This document shows, in pieces, positions 28,587 to 37,377 of a DNA stretch of 48,453 nt; the stretch's first letter is position 1; every line of letters begins with the position of its first letter. Position numbers and translations under genes: made by a program. Source of the DNA: Methylomonas lenta (GTDB lineage Bacteria > Pseudomonadota > Gammaproteobacteria > Methylococcales > Methylomonadaceae); contig NZ_LUUI01000026.1 of the NCBI RefSeq assembly GCF_001644015.1, positions 1 to 48,453 of the forward strand, in the 5' to 3' direction. The notes beneath the pieces were generated by a model. It ran no database searches. It was not told the DNA's origin and was given only the letters and a program-made list of their open reading frames with translations.

Positions 28587-31502
28587 ATGCATAAAGAAAA
28601 GACTTCGGCCAAGGCCAAAATACTTATTGTTGACGATGTGCCTGAGAACCTGCATGCGTTGATGCAGATTCTAAACGATCAATATGTCATTATCGCCGCC
28701 ACTGACGGAGAGAAAGCACTGGACCTGGCACAGCGACAGCCGCTGCCGGACCTGATGTTGCTGGATATCAAAATGCCAGGCATGAATGGTTATGAGGTTT
28801 TGCAACGACTCAAAGCCAATCCGCTGACGGCGGACATGCCGGTCATTTTTGTTTCCGCTTTATCCGAAGCCGAAGATGAAGCAAAAGGCCTGAAAATGGG
28901 CGCCGCAGACTATATTACCAAGCCCATCAATCCTGGCTTGTTGAAATTGCGAATTCAGACCCAGTTGGAGTTACAGCATTTTCGACGCAAACCATCACAC
29001 ACATTTCAACCAGAAGGTCAAAATAGCTCGTCGAAGCCAGCCAGCATACTGGTGGTGGATGACATGCCGGAAAATGTGCATGGTCTGGTGAATGCCTTAT
29101 CCGATCAATATCGGGTGTTGGTAGCTTGCGAGGGTGAGAAGGCTATTGAAATCGTACAAAGCACTAGCCCTCCGGACCTGATTTTGCTGGATGTATTGAT
29201 GCCGAACATGGACGGCTTTGAGGTGTGTAGACGCATTAAGGCGACAGCGGCCGGCAATGCTATTCCTGTGCTGTTTTTGAGCGTTGTCGATAACACAATA
29301 GAAAAGGTACGCGGTTTTGCGGTAGGTGGAGCAGATTTCATTACCAAACCCTTCGATATTGATGAAGTAAGGGCGCGCTTGCGTAACCATCTTGAATTAA
29401 GCCAACTGCATCGACGTTTACAACAAACGGTGGCACAGCGCACGTCCGAACTCCAAAAAATAACGTCTCGATTGCGGGCCACTTTAAATGCTGTACCGGA
29501 TTTAATAATCGAGGTTGATACCGAAGGCTATTGTTGTGATATTCATATGCGGCAAGAAACCACCTTGCCCATAGCCAAACGGAACTGGGTCGGCAAGTTA
29601 GTATACGAGCTGCTTCCGACAGAAGCGCATCAGACCTTGTTAGCGGCCTTTGCGGAAGTCAATGCAAGCGGGTGTTCCACAGGCAAACAATTTGAGTGGC
29701 CTTTATCCAAAGGTAGTCAGTGGTTCGAACTATCCGTTTCCAAAACACCTGCCGATGCGCTAGTGGAGCCGCGGTTCTTACTGTTGATACGGAACGTTAC
29801 CGACCTGGTAAACACGCAACGCCGACTGCTGCTGTCCAATATGGTATTTGAAAATGCCGTGGAAGGGATTATGGTTACCGATGAATCAAACCGGATTATC
29901 AATGTTAATCGGGCATTTACCGAAACTTTTGGTTACAGCCAGGATGAGGTGGAGGGTCAACAACCTAATCTGTTAAAGTCCGGTAAACACGGTCACGATT
30001 TTTATCAAGCTATGTGGCGCAGCCTCCAACAGGAAAATACCTGGCAGGGTGAAATTTGGAACCGGCGTAAGAATGGCGAAATCTTTCCCGAGTGGGCCAG
30101 TTTAAATGTGGTGAGAGACGCCCACGGCAATGTCATTAATTACTTCGCGGTATTTAGTGATATGTTGCAAAAACAAGCGGTCGAAGAGCTGAGCCAGCTA
30201 AAATTTTATGACCCCCTCACCGGCTTGGCAAATCTGCCCTTGTTAAGCAATCGTATCGACCTTGCCTTGATCAGTGCACAGCCGCATCAGCGGGTTGTTG
30301 CCGTCATTTATTTAAATTTAAAACATTTTCGCGCCATCAACGATTCATTCGGTTTTGCCGTGGGTGACGATGTGCTGATTGCGACCGGGCAACGCCTGCT
30401 AGAAGTTTTGCCCAAACAAGCCACTGCGGCTCGTTTAGGTGCCGATACGTTTGGCGCGGTGTTACCGGATCTGAATGCCGTTGAAAAAATCAATCTGATA
30501 GTCGAAGAGATTCAGCATAAGCTTTATCAGCCGATTATCTTGGCTGATCAGAGCGTACAGCTTTCGATTCGTATGGGAATTTCAGTGTATCCTGGTGACG
30601 GAACAAGCGTTACCGATTTGATGGAGCATGCGGATATCGCATTATCCGACGCTAAAAAAGCACTGGAAACCAACTGTTATCGGTTCTACCGTAGCGAGAT
30701 GAACATGCATGCTCGCGCCATGGTAAAAATGAGTGCGGCATTGCGAAATGCCATAGACGAAAACAGGTTGGTCTTGCATTATCAGCCGCAAGTCAATATT
30801 GATAGCGGTCAGATTATCGGCGCCGAAGCGTTAATCCGTATCAAAGATTCAAAGCAAGGCTTGATCTCGCCGGCCGATTTTATACCGATTGCCGAAGAAA
30901 CGGGCTTGATCATTCCGATGGGCGAATGGGTATTAAAAGAAGCTTGTCGGCAGGCAAAGCAATGGCAGACGATACAAAATGGCTTTGTTGTGGCGGTGAA
31001 TCTATCACCGGTACAACTGCATCAGCCTGATCTCCCGCATGCGGTTACGCGCGCACTGCAGCAATCTCAACTAGCGCCAGAATGCCTGGAGCTTGAGTTT
31101 ACCGAAAGCGCGATTATGAATAATGTAGAAGATATTCTGCGCATCATGCGCGGATTCAAAGCAACCGGCCTGCAGTTGTCGATCGACGATTTCGGCACCG
31201 GTTATTCCAGTCTGTCGTATCTAAAGCATTTTCCAGTGGATAAACTCAAGATTGATCAGTCTTTTGTGCAGAATATGCTGGAAGGCGATAACGATGCAGC
31301 TATCGTTAGGGCCATCGTATCATTGGGCCAAGCGCTATCGATGACAACCATCGCTGAAGGGGTGGAAACCGAAGAGCAACTCATTTATTTGCGCGGTCTG
31401 GCTTGCACCGAAATGCAAGGCTACCTGTTTAGTCGACCACTTCCGGCGGATGAATTTACAAAGCTACTGAGCAAAACTCAATCTGTTTCAAAGCAGGCGT
31501 AA
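28587..31502 (+). CDS. Receiver-controlled c-di-GMP phosphodiesterase: REC-REC-PAS-PAS-GGDEF-EAL
   Basis: This protein of about 971 residues starts at the ATG at 28587, which has AGGGGAA six bases upstream; the earlier ATG at 28560 overlaps the preceding gene and lacks one. Two receivers come first, each with DD and phospho-Asp (LLDIKMPGMNG, LLDVLMPNMDG), then two PAS-like regions. The cyclase domain is degenerate (GADTF in place of GGDEF). The EAL domain is intact, with EALIR, FTESAIMNN and DDFGTGYSSLSYL. It should break down cyclic di-GMP; the dead GGDEF may bind GTP as a regulator. The upstream hybrid kinase is the likely phosphate donor. Confidence 0.92.
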   Translation: MHKEKTSAKAKILIVDDVPENLHALMQILNDQYVIIAATDGEKALDLAQRQPLPDLMLLDIKMPGMNGYEVLQRLKANPLTADMPVIFVSALSEAEDEAKGLKMGAADYITKPINPGLLKLRIQTQLELQHFRRKPSHTFQPEGQNSSSKPASILVVDDMPENVHGLVNALSDQYRVLVACEGEKAIEIVQSTSPPDLILLDVLMPNMDGFEVCRRIKATAAGNAIPVLFLSVVDNTIEKVRGFAVGGADFITKPFDIDEVRARLRNHLELSQLHRRLQQTVAQRTSELQKITSRLRATLNAVPDLIIEVDTEGYCCDIHMRQETTLPIAKRNWVGKLVYELLPTEAHQTLLAAFAEVNASGCSTGKQFEWPLSKGSQWFELSVSKTPADALVEPRFLLLIRNVTDLVNTQRRLLLSNMVFENAVEGIMVTDESNRIINVNRAFTETFGYSQDEVEGQQPNLLKSGKHGHDFYQAMWRSLQQENTWQGEIWNRRKNGEIFPEWASLNVVRDAHGNVINYFAVFSDMLQKQAVEELSQLKFYDPLTGLANLPLLSNRIDLALISAQPHQRVVAVIYLNLKHFRAINDSFGFAVGDDVLIATGQRLLEVLPKQATAARLGADTFGAVLPDLNAVEKINLIVEEIQHKLYQPIILADQSVQLSIRMGISVYPGDGTSVTDLMEHADIALSDAKKALETNCYRFYRSEMNMHARAMVKMSAALRNAIDENRLVLHYQPQVNIDSGQIIGAEALIRIKDSKQGLISPADFIPIAEETGLIIPMGEWVLKEACRQAKQWQTIQNGFVVAVNLSPVQLHQPDLPHAVTRALQQSQLAPECLELEFTESAIMNNVEDILRIMRGFKATGLQLSIDDFGTGYSSLSYLKHFPVDKLKIDQSFVQNMLEGDNDAAIVRAIVSLGQALSMTTIAEGVETEEQLIYLRGLACTEMQGYLFSRPLPADEFTKLLSKTQSVSKQA

Positions 31503-31524
31503 GGTAATTGAAAGCCTTACGCTC

Positions 31525-31639
31525 TAAGGAATATGCATGGAATATCATATGCAAGAGTCCTGTGTAGGTGCGGATTTATTCGCACAGTGCGAATAAATTC
31601 GCACCCACAGCTGACGAACTTGTTTCATGCGCATTCCTA
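31525..31639. repeat. MITE-like element of about 115 bp with long internal hairpin
   Basis: The ends are inverted repeats (TAAGGAATATGCAT and ATGCGCATTCCTA). The centre, 31567-31605, is a near-perfect hairpin with arms of about 19 bases closed by a single unpaired A. Gap-free alignment of 31525-31622 with 48356-48453 shows 92 of 98 identical bases. It lies between two convergent genes, 22 bases after one stop and 7 before the other, and may act as a shared terminator. It has no coding capacity. Confidence 0.82.
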
Positions 31640-31645
31640 AATAAC

Positions 31646-32491
31646 TTAGGGGCGAGCATTCGACGCGGTTTTAGCTATTTTTTTCAATCCTAAAGCAAAT
31701 TTACCCATGCCATGTTGTTTCACAAAGTGATCCCATCGATCAAAGTTAAACCGCAGCTCAGTGATGCTGGGGTTTTTATAGGAGAGCGTATAGAAAAATC
31801 GCATAATCAACCTAAAGTAAGCCAGTATTTCGCCATGTTCGTAAAACCTAAGAATGCGCATGTCCATGGCATTTGCTTCTCTTTCACTTTTAGGTATGGA
31901 ATAGAAACCAGTAAGAGGCGAGGTATTGAATACATAAATGGTTTTAATGGCTTGCACTGAATATCCTGCATGCTGCGCTAAGCCGCCACCTAGAGAGTGG
32001 CCGGCAGAAAATATCTGTACATCATCGCCAAAGCTTTTTTTGATCGCTTGTACTATGTATTGCGCAACGTGATGCGTTTCATCGTATTGATCCCAGGTAA
32101 AAGGAATGTATTTAGTCAGCCATCTGCAGTTGGCAAACCAATCTTGCCATTTTTTAATACCCCGGGTACCCCTAAACACTAATACTGCGATAGTATCGTT
32201 AAGGTGCGAGGTTGACCAGACTTCCATGCCTAACCCTCCTACATGCCAAATTTTTTCTGGGGGCGGAGGCGGATTCAAGTTTTCCAGTTTGTCCCAGTGA
32301 AGAAATTTCTCAGGCATTTCCTGAGGAATATCTATTCCCTCATCACGATAATAAATTTCTGCACTCAGAATGGCCAAATCGCTAACTAAAATCGGGTCGT
32401 GTTCGATATATTGAAAAACACTCTGCGTTGAAACGTCTTCTTCACCATATCTTATTCTGGCAACTGTTTCAGGTTGTGTGCGAAATAACAT
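31646..32491 (-). CDS. Class 3 lipase-like serine hydrolase
   Basis: This 281-residue alpha/beta hydrolase has the nucleophile elbow GHSLGGG (Ser166) and the upstream oxyanion segment VLVFRGTRGIKKWQDW, as in Lipase_3. A downstream Asp/His pair (for example IPKSERE...RWDHFVKQH) could complete the triad. No signal peptide is visible, so it is probably cytoplasmic or exported otherwise. A very strong ribosome site (GAGGGGGAA) precedes the ATG. It lies 114 bases downstream of a YbbAP-like ABC exporter on the same strand, reminiscent of the ybbAP-tesA grouping. Confidence 0.85.
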   Translation of the reverse strand: MLFRTQPETVARIRYGEEDVSTQSVFQYIEHDPILVSDLAILSAEIYYRDEGIDIPQEMPEKFLHWDKLENLNPPPPPEKIWHVGGLGMEVWSTSHLNDTIAVLVFRGTRGIKKWQDWFANCRWLTKYIPFTWDQYDETHHVAQYIVQAIKKSFGDDVQIFSAGHSLGGGLAQHAGYSVQAIKTIYVFNTSPLTGFYSIPKSEREANAMDMRILRFYEHGEILAYFRLIMRFFYTLSYKNPSITELRFNFDRWDHFVKQHGMGKFALGLKKIAKTASNARP

Positions 32492-32605
32492 AGTCGTTCC
32501 CCCTCAAAAAAACGATTTAAAAAACTACCGCCTATTCTTGTCTTGATTAGCAAGCGGCTTACTTTTCAACCCCTTTTCTACACCCAATCTCAACTTGCCA
32601 CAACT

Positions 32606-35020
32606 TCAATGCTGTAAACATTGCCGGACTGTTAATTTTGCGGCTTTCCGCGCCGGCCAATAGGAGGCTGCCCAGGTTAATAGCAGCACAATGGCTAACC
32701 AATAAAACACCGCATTCAAGTCAAAGGCAAAATCCAGCTCTATTCCCAGCATGGTTTTGCCTAGCTCGCCGGCTATAGGCTCTGCAGCCAGATAGGCCAA
32801 TGGAATACTCAATACCCAGGCAACAAGGCCATGCAGCAATCCTTCCAGCAAAAATAAACGGTAGATAGCATTGGCTGGGGCGCCAATGGCCGAGAGTACG
32901 CCGATTTCACGCGTACGTTGCATCACGCTAATAGCTAATGCGCCGGATAGCCCAATACCGCCGACGGCGGCAATCATGGATGCTAATCCTGACAGTGTGC
33001 CTAGGACTGGATTGAATTGGTTGCGGATGTATTGATTTTGTTCCAGTTTGGCTAGGGTGTTGTAGACATCCAGTTTGATAGCGTTGTCCTGGAAACGTTG
33101 TTTTAGCAGGCTTAAAAAATCTGCTTCCTCCTCAGGATTGTCGATGGAGGCTTGTATCAACGCGAAAGAGGCCATGTTTTTAGCTTGAGTGATAGTCCGT
33201 AGAGTTTCCAAAGGCGCATATACCGGCTCCACTGCATAGTTTCCGGCTACCAACCAGCGATAAATACCGATTACCTGCCAGTCTTGTTTAACCGAGCCTA
33301 GGGTTATCTGCAGTGTATTGCCGACCTGGATGCCATTGAGTTTGGCGGTATCTGCACTAATGACTACGACGCGTTTTCCTGCATCTGCGGCTTGCAACCA
33401 ACGCCCGGATTCGATCAAAGGCTGATAGAGGGATGATGCCGAAGGTAATGCCAATAATTGGGTACCCAGATTGCCTTTTTGCCGAAGAACTTTTTTGTCT
33501 TTCAGCATTTCTACCGGCAGCCGCTGCCAGAATTCCACCTTCTCGGTTGCCGGAATTGCCTGGGCGATTTTAAGCAGTTGTTGTTCCGGTTGATCAACGG
33601 CAAAACTCAGGCGCACAGCAAACTGACTGCGAGCCATTTCATGGTTAAGGGTTAGATTTAATGAGGCAATAAGGCTGATTAACACCAGAAAGGTGGTTCC
33701 GGCAATGATAAGTACGCTTTGGGTTAGCACTAAACTGGTTTTGCGGCGGAACAGGTTGCAAAACGCAACCGCGTAAAGTGTCGGTAGCAAGCGGCTGGCG
33801 ATACGTTCGATCAAGATGTCGAAACGACTGTAGCCAAAATCAGCGCCTAAGCCATAGTCGGCGATGGCCTCCCGTACTGTCATTGTGGCACTGAGCAGTA
33901 TCGGACTCAGCGCCGCCAATAATGGCACCACTAAGCCACCTAAAAGCATATACAGAACCGCGCGTGGCGAAAAATCAAACCCGCCACAATTAATATTAAA
34001 CAGTTCCAGTAAATGGCAGGAACTGAAATAAGCGGCGGCCAGGCCAAGCGGTATGGCGAGTAGGGTTGCCATTAGAGCCATCAGCAAGACTTCGCAGAGG
34101 TAAATTTTGGCGACAGTGAAGGTGCTGGCGCCCAAGGCTTTCATGACACCGATTTGATTTCTTTGCAGGGCTAGATGCGCGGAAATGGTATTTAAAATTA
34201 ATACGCTAGCCAATGCCAAAGCAGTCAGAGCCATCAGTTTCAGCACGTTATTAACACCGGACAGAAAAGGCCGCCCCCAATGTCGTTCCGGGTCTTGTAG
34301 CAGAGTCACGTTCGCGGCGATTTGCTGCGTGGCCAACACGGCGCGGATGTCGCCAGCCAATGTGCGGGCTTTATCTTCACTATAGGGTGAAGCGATTTGT
34401 ACCAAGAGTTGTCGAAAACTATTCAGTGGAACCCCGAATGGCAATCCGCCGGATGGCGCGGCAAAAAAATGCACTTGTCCGCCAAATTTGGGTGGTTTGA
34501 CGAAGGGATGGCGGACGATGCCATTAATCGGCAGTATTAGCTTGTCTGCAGATGTTTTGAATTCAATACTATCGCCTATCCCCAAACCAGTGAATTGGGC
34601 AGAAAGGTTTTCGATAGCCAGATTATTTTGAGTGGGCCAGGCGCCGGCTTCTAGCAAGGTTTTGTCAAAGCCTTGCTTTTGGTAATCGGGACGGATTATC
34701 AAGGTTGCCATCGTCCATGTAGATTCCAGGGGCTTGCGGAAATAGACAGTTAATTGTGACATGGTGTCGACACCGGCCACGCCGGGCAGGGCTTTAATTT
34801 CCTCGAGTACAGACACGTCGACATCGCGGTTGAGTATCAGATTGATATGCGAAGGTAACGATTCTTTATGTGCCGCATCCATTTTGCTTAGCTGAAGGTC
34901 AATCATCCCAAATATAGTGCCAACGCAAAATATGCCTACGGCAATGCTGATGACGGCTAGCAGGCTGCGCGATTTTGACAGCCATAAATCGCCCCATACT
35001 TTATATAGCAGTATACTCAA
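32606..35020 (-). CDS. ABC transporter permease, FtsX/YbbP type
   Basis: This 804-residue protein has two FtsX domains. One membrane segment at about 18-40 leads a large extracytoplasmic domain; helices follow at about 255-390, then a second N-terminal helix, another periplasmic domain, and a last set of three helices near the end. The duplicated plan and length fit the YbbP/lipoprotein-release superfamily rather than an importer. It overlaps the ATPase gene by four bases, so the two form one exporter or membrane-lipid extraction machine. Substrate is unknown. Confidence 0.88.
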   Translation of the reverse strand: MSILLYKVWGDLWLSKSRSLLAVISIAVGIFCVGTIFGMIDLQLSKMDAAHKESLPSHINLILNRDVDVSVLEEIKALPGVAGVDTMSQLTVYFRKPLESTWTMATLIIRPDYQKQGFDKTLLEAGAWPTQNNLAIENLSAQFTGLGIGDSIEFKTSADKLILPINGIVRHPFVKPPKFGGQVHFFAAPSGGLPFGVPLNSFRQLLVQIASPYSEDKARTLAGDIRAVLATQQIAANVTLLQDPERHWGRPFLSGVNNVLKLMALTALALASVLILNTISAHLALQRNQIGVMKALGASTFTVAKIYLCEVLLMALMATLLAIPLGLAAAYFSSCHLLELFNINCGGFDFSPRAVLYMLLGGLVVPLLAALSPILLSATMTVREAIADYGLGADFGYSRFDILIERIASRLLPTLYAVAFCNLFRRKTSLVLTQSVLIIAGTTFLVLISLIASLNLTLNHEMARSQFAVRLSFAVDQPEQQLLKIAQAIPATEKVEFWQRLPVEMLKDKKVLRQKGNLGTQLLALPSASSLYQPLIESGRWLQAADAGKRVVVISADTAKLNGIQVGNTLQITLGSVKQDWQVIGIYRWLVAGNYAVEPVYAPLETLRTITQAKNMASFALIQASIDNPEEEADFLSLLKQRFQDNAIKLDVYNTLAKLEQNQYIRNQFNPVLGTLSGLASMIAAVGGIGLSGALAISVMQRTREIGVLSAIGAPANAIYRLFLLEGLLHGLVAWVLSIPLAYLAAEPIAGELGKTMLGIELDFAFDLNAVFYWLAIVLLLTWAASYWPARKAAKLTVRQCLQH

Positions 35021-35715
35021 AAGTAAGGCTCCGGGCGGCTATCGGCATGTATGCGTCCGCTACGAATTTCGATCTTGCGGCTGGCCGCATTAGCCAGAGC
35101 TTCGTTGTGAGTAACCATCACCAAAGTCTTACCCTGGTCGCGTAAATGGGCAAACAAGTTGAAGACTGCATCTGCAGTTGTCGCATCTAAATTGCCGGTA
35201 GGCTCGTCAGCGACGATTAGCGGCGGATCATTTGCCAAAGCACGGGCAATTGCCGCTCGCTGTTGTTGGCCGCCGGATACTTGACTGGGCAATCTATGCA
35301 TTTCATCAGCCAACCCTACACGCTCTAGTAATTGAATGGCACGTTCCAGACGCTGATTTTTATTCAGTTTTCCAATAAACTCCATCGGTAATGCGATGTT
35401 TTGCAACAGGCTCAGCGTTGGCAATAATTGGAAAAATTGAAAAACGATGCCAACATGAGCGCCGCGCCAAGCGGTTAATTTGTTATTGCTGAGGGTTTGC
35501 AAGTGGGTACCGTTAACGATAATGTCACCCCGACTAGGATGATCGATACCCGTCAACAGGTTTAACAAGGTCGATTTGCCGTTACCGGAGGGGCCGACAA
35601 TAGCAACAAAATCACCTGGGAAAATAGCCAGATTGATGTCGTGTAAAACAGTTTGTAAAGTGCCGGCCTGCGGGTAATCCTTGTAAACTTGTTTCAGTTC
35701 GATGATTTTGTTCAT
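35017..35715 (-). CDS. ABC transporter ATPase, YbbA/LolD/MacB-like
   Basis: This 232-residue ATPase has Walker A GPSGNGKST at 41-49, a Q-loop in FQFFQLLPTLS, the signature VSGGQQQR, Walker B LIVADEPTGNLD and the switch His in VMVTHNE. An open frame extends upstream to 35877, but that part overlaps the divergent gene at 35804 and reads as low-complexity non-family sequence, so the ATG at 35715 is chosen. It energises the FtsX-type permease downstream. Confidence 0.92.
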   Translation of the reverse strand: MNKIIELKQVYKDYPQAGTLQTVLHDINLAIFPGDFVAIVGPSGNGKSTLLNLLTGIDHPSRGDIIVNGTHLQTLSNNKLTAWRGAHVGIVFQFFQLLPTLSLLQNIALPMEFIGKLNKNQRLERAIQLLERVGLADEMHRLPSQVSGGQQQRAAIARALANDPPLIVADEPTGNLDATTADAVFNLFAHLRDQGKTLVMVTHNEALANAASRKIEIRSGRIHADSRPEPYF

Positions 35716-35803
35716 GACGGTCCGGAATTGAAATACGCTTGGCGAACTATCTGCTATCGTAACACGGCATGACTTGCTAAATTTCATCGCTGGAGGCTGA
35801 CAA

Positions 35804-36376
35804 ATGACATCTGTAAGGATTATCTGGTTAATGATTGGCGTGCTTTGGATGGTCGCTGAGATTAGGCTGGTTCGCAAGGTTGCGAAAAACTCTCAGGATG
35901 TTATCGATGCTGAGCGACGGTCGCAAGGCTGGTTATGGCTAAGCGTAATCTGCAGCATCAGTCTGGCGCTGTTGTTTAAGAGCTTGGCCTGGCTACCCAT
36001 TCCGATGGAGTATATGTCTCGTCAATGGCTGGCTATCACGCTATGCGCAACCGGGCTAGCTCTGCGTTATTGGGCCGTGGTTAACTTAGGCCGATTTTTC
36101 TCAACCCATGTATTAATTCAACATCAGCATCAGTTGATTACCCATGGACCCTACCAATGGATACGTCATCCTGCCTACACAGGATTATTGCTTGCATTAG
36201 CCGGTGCCGGCTGGGCGATGGGGGATTTTTTAGCGCTGCTACTGCTGATAGTAATACCTTTTTTTGCTTTCAAAACCCGCATTGCCATGGAAGAGAAAAA
36301 ACTGATCAAGCAATTTGGACAGCAATATTTAGTTTATTTGCACAAAACCTACAAATTATTGCCGCCTTTCTATTGA
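35804..36376 (+). CDS. Isoprenylcysteine carboxyl methyltransferase-family membrane protein
   Basis: This 190-residue protein has about four or five membrane helices and the ICMT/PEMT core GPYQWIRHPAYTG at about 118-130, followed by EEKKLIKQFGQQYLVY, the conserved cytosolic Glu-rich tail. GGAGG precedes the ATG. Bacterial relatives methylate varied small or lipid substrates; which one is unknown. It is divergent from the ABC operon. Confidence 0.87.
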   Translation: MTSVRIIWLMIGVLWMVAEIRLVRKVAKNSQDVIDAERRSQGWLWLSVICSISLALLFKSLAWLPIPMEYMSRQWLAITLCATGLALRYWAVVNLGRFFSTHVLIQHQHQLITHGPYQWIRHPAYTGLLLALAGAGWAMGDFLALLLLIVIPFFAFKTRIAMEEKKLIKQFGQQYLVYLHKTYKLLPPFY

Positions 36377-36582
36377 GCGAGATTAATCGACGGTTAGCTG
36401 ATTTTTAACTGGCGCCAGTACGAATATCAATTTTATGCAGAGCCAATTACGCTTAAACATATACCCAGCTGACTAGTTATTTGCGCTCAGCTGCGGCAGC
36501 TCAAAAAGGCTTGCCTGGCACGGCTCTGTGGGCCTTTTGGGGCTTTGTAGCTGAATAAAAATCCTCTGCCGTTCCAGTATAT

Positions 36583-37377
36583 TTATTCTTCGCAATGGTC
36601 TGCGTTGTTTTTAGCCTCATGGTTTTTTTCTTCTAAACACTCTTTCACCAGACCTGCGGCTTCGGCTTCTTTTTCAGCTGAGCTGTGTTTAGCTTTTGCA
36701 CGCACCGACCGCCGGTATAATTTTTCGGATTGTTTTTCCAAATGATCGAGGTCTGCTTGCAGTTTGGCAATATTTTCATCATCAGTATCTTTTGCTATTA
36801 AAACAGCCAATTTCGCTTCGGTTTTTGTAATCTGAGCTAGAAGGTTTTCAGATTCTTTGGCTGTTAGCTCGGAAAATATCTTGGCATCTTGCAAATGATC
36901 CAATGTTTCTGCAATTTCAGCCGCTTTGCCTTCTTCCGGTTCGGCATCAAGCTCGAAATCTTTGTCGGCTAATACCAATGATGTCACTGGCAATGAGGGC
37001 AATAATTGAGTTAATGGCTGGTTCAATAAACTGACTGGTTTATTTTGTTTTAGTTTGAATGGCATAAATACCAGATCGGTGTTTTCAGAATACTCTATGA
37101 TTTTTGCCACATCAACATCAGTCACCATGACGACTTCAGCAGGAATACGAGCATCCCGGAGTGTTTGCTTGAGAGTTTCTTCAATCTCGACGCTGGTATC
37201 TTTAAGGCAAGGGGCTAACAAACGAATAGTTGAGCCGCTCCAATCGTCGGTTCGTGTCATCAAAAATGCCCAATAGCAATGACAACCGGCTACTGGCGCC
37301 GCCCCACCACCAGACATCGATAATTCTATCTTCTGGTTCAATATCATCAATTGCGGACAAGTTTTTGTTTTCATCAT
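36583..37377 (-). pseudogene. Frameshifted C-terminal part of the SLC12-type transporter
   Basis: From about 37269 onward this frame reads AFLMTRTDDWSGSTIRLLAP, DARIPAEVVMV and ENTDLVFMPF. This is the standard continuation of the cytoplasmic domain of bacterial cation-chloride cotransporters, whose first half ends in the other frame at the same point. The residues before it (GCHCYW and earlier) are out-of-frame reading of the upstream gene. The tail (about 150-264) is a charged coiled coil extension. It is not a separate gene: dropping one G from the GGG at 37269-37271 (minus strand) joins it to 37202-39166, giving about 860 residues. Confidence 0.82.
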
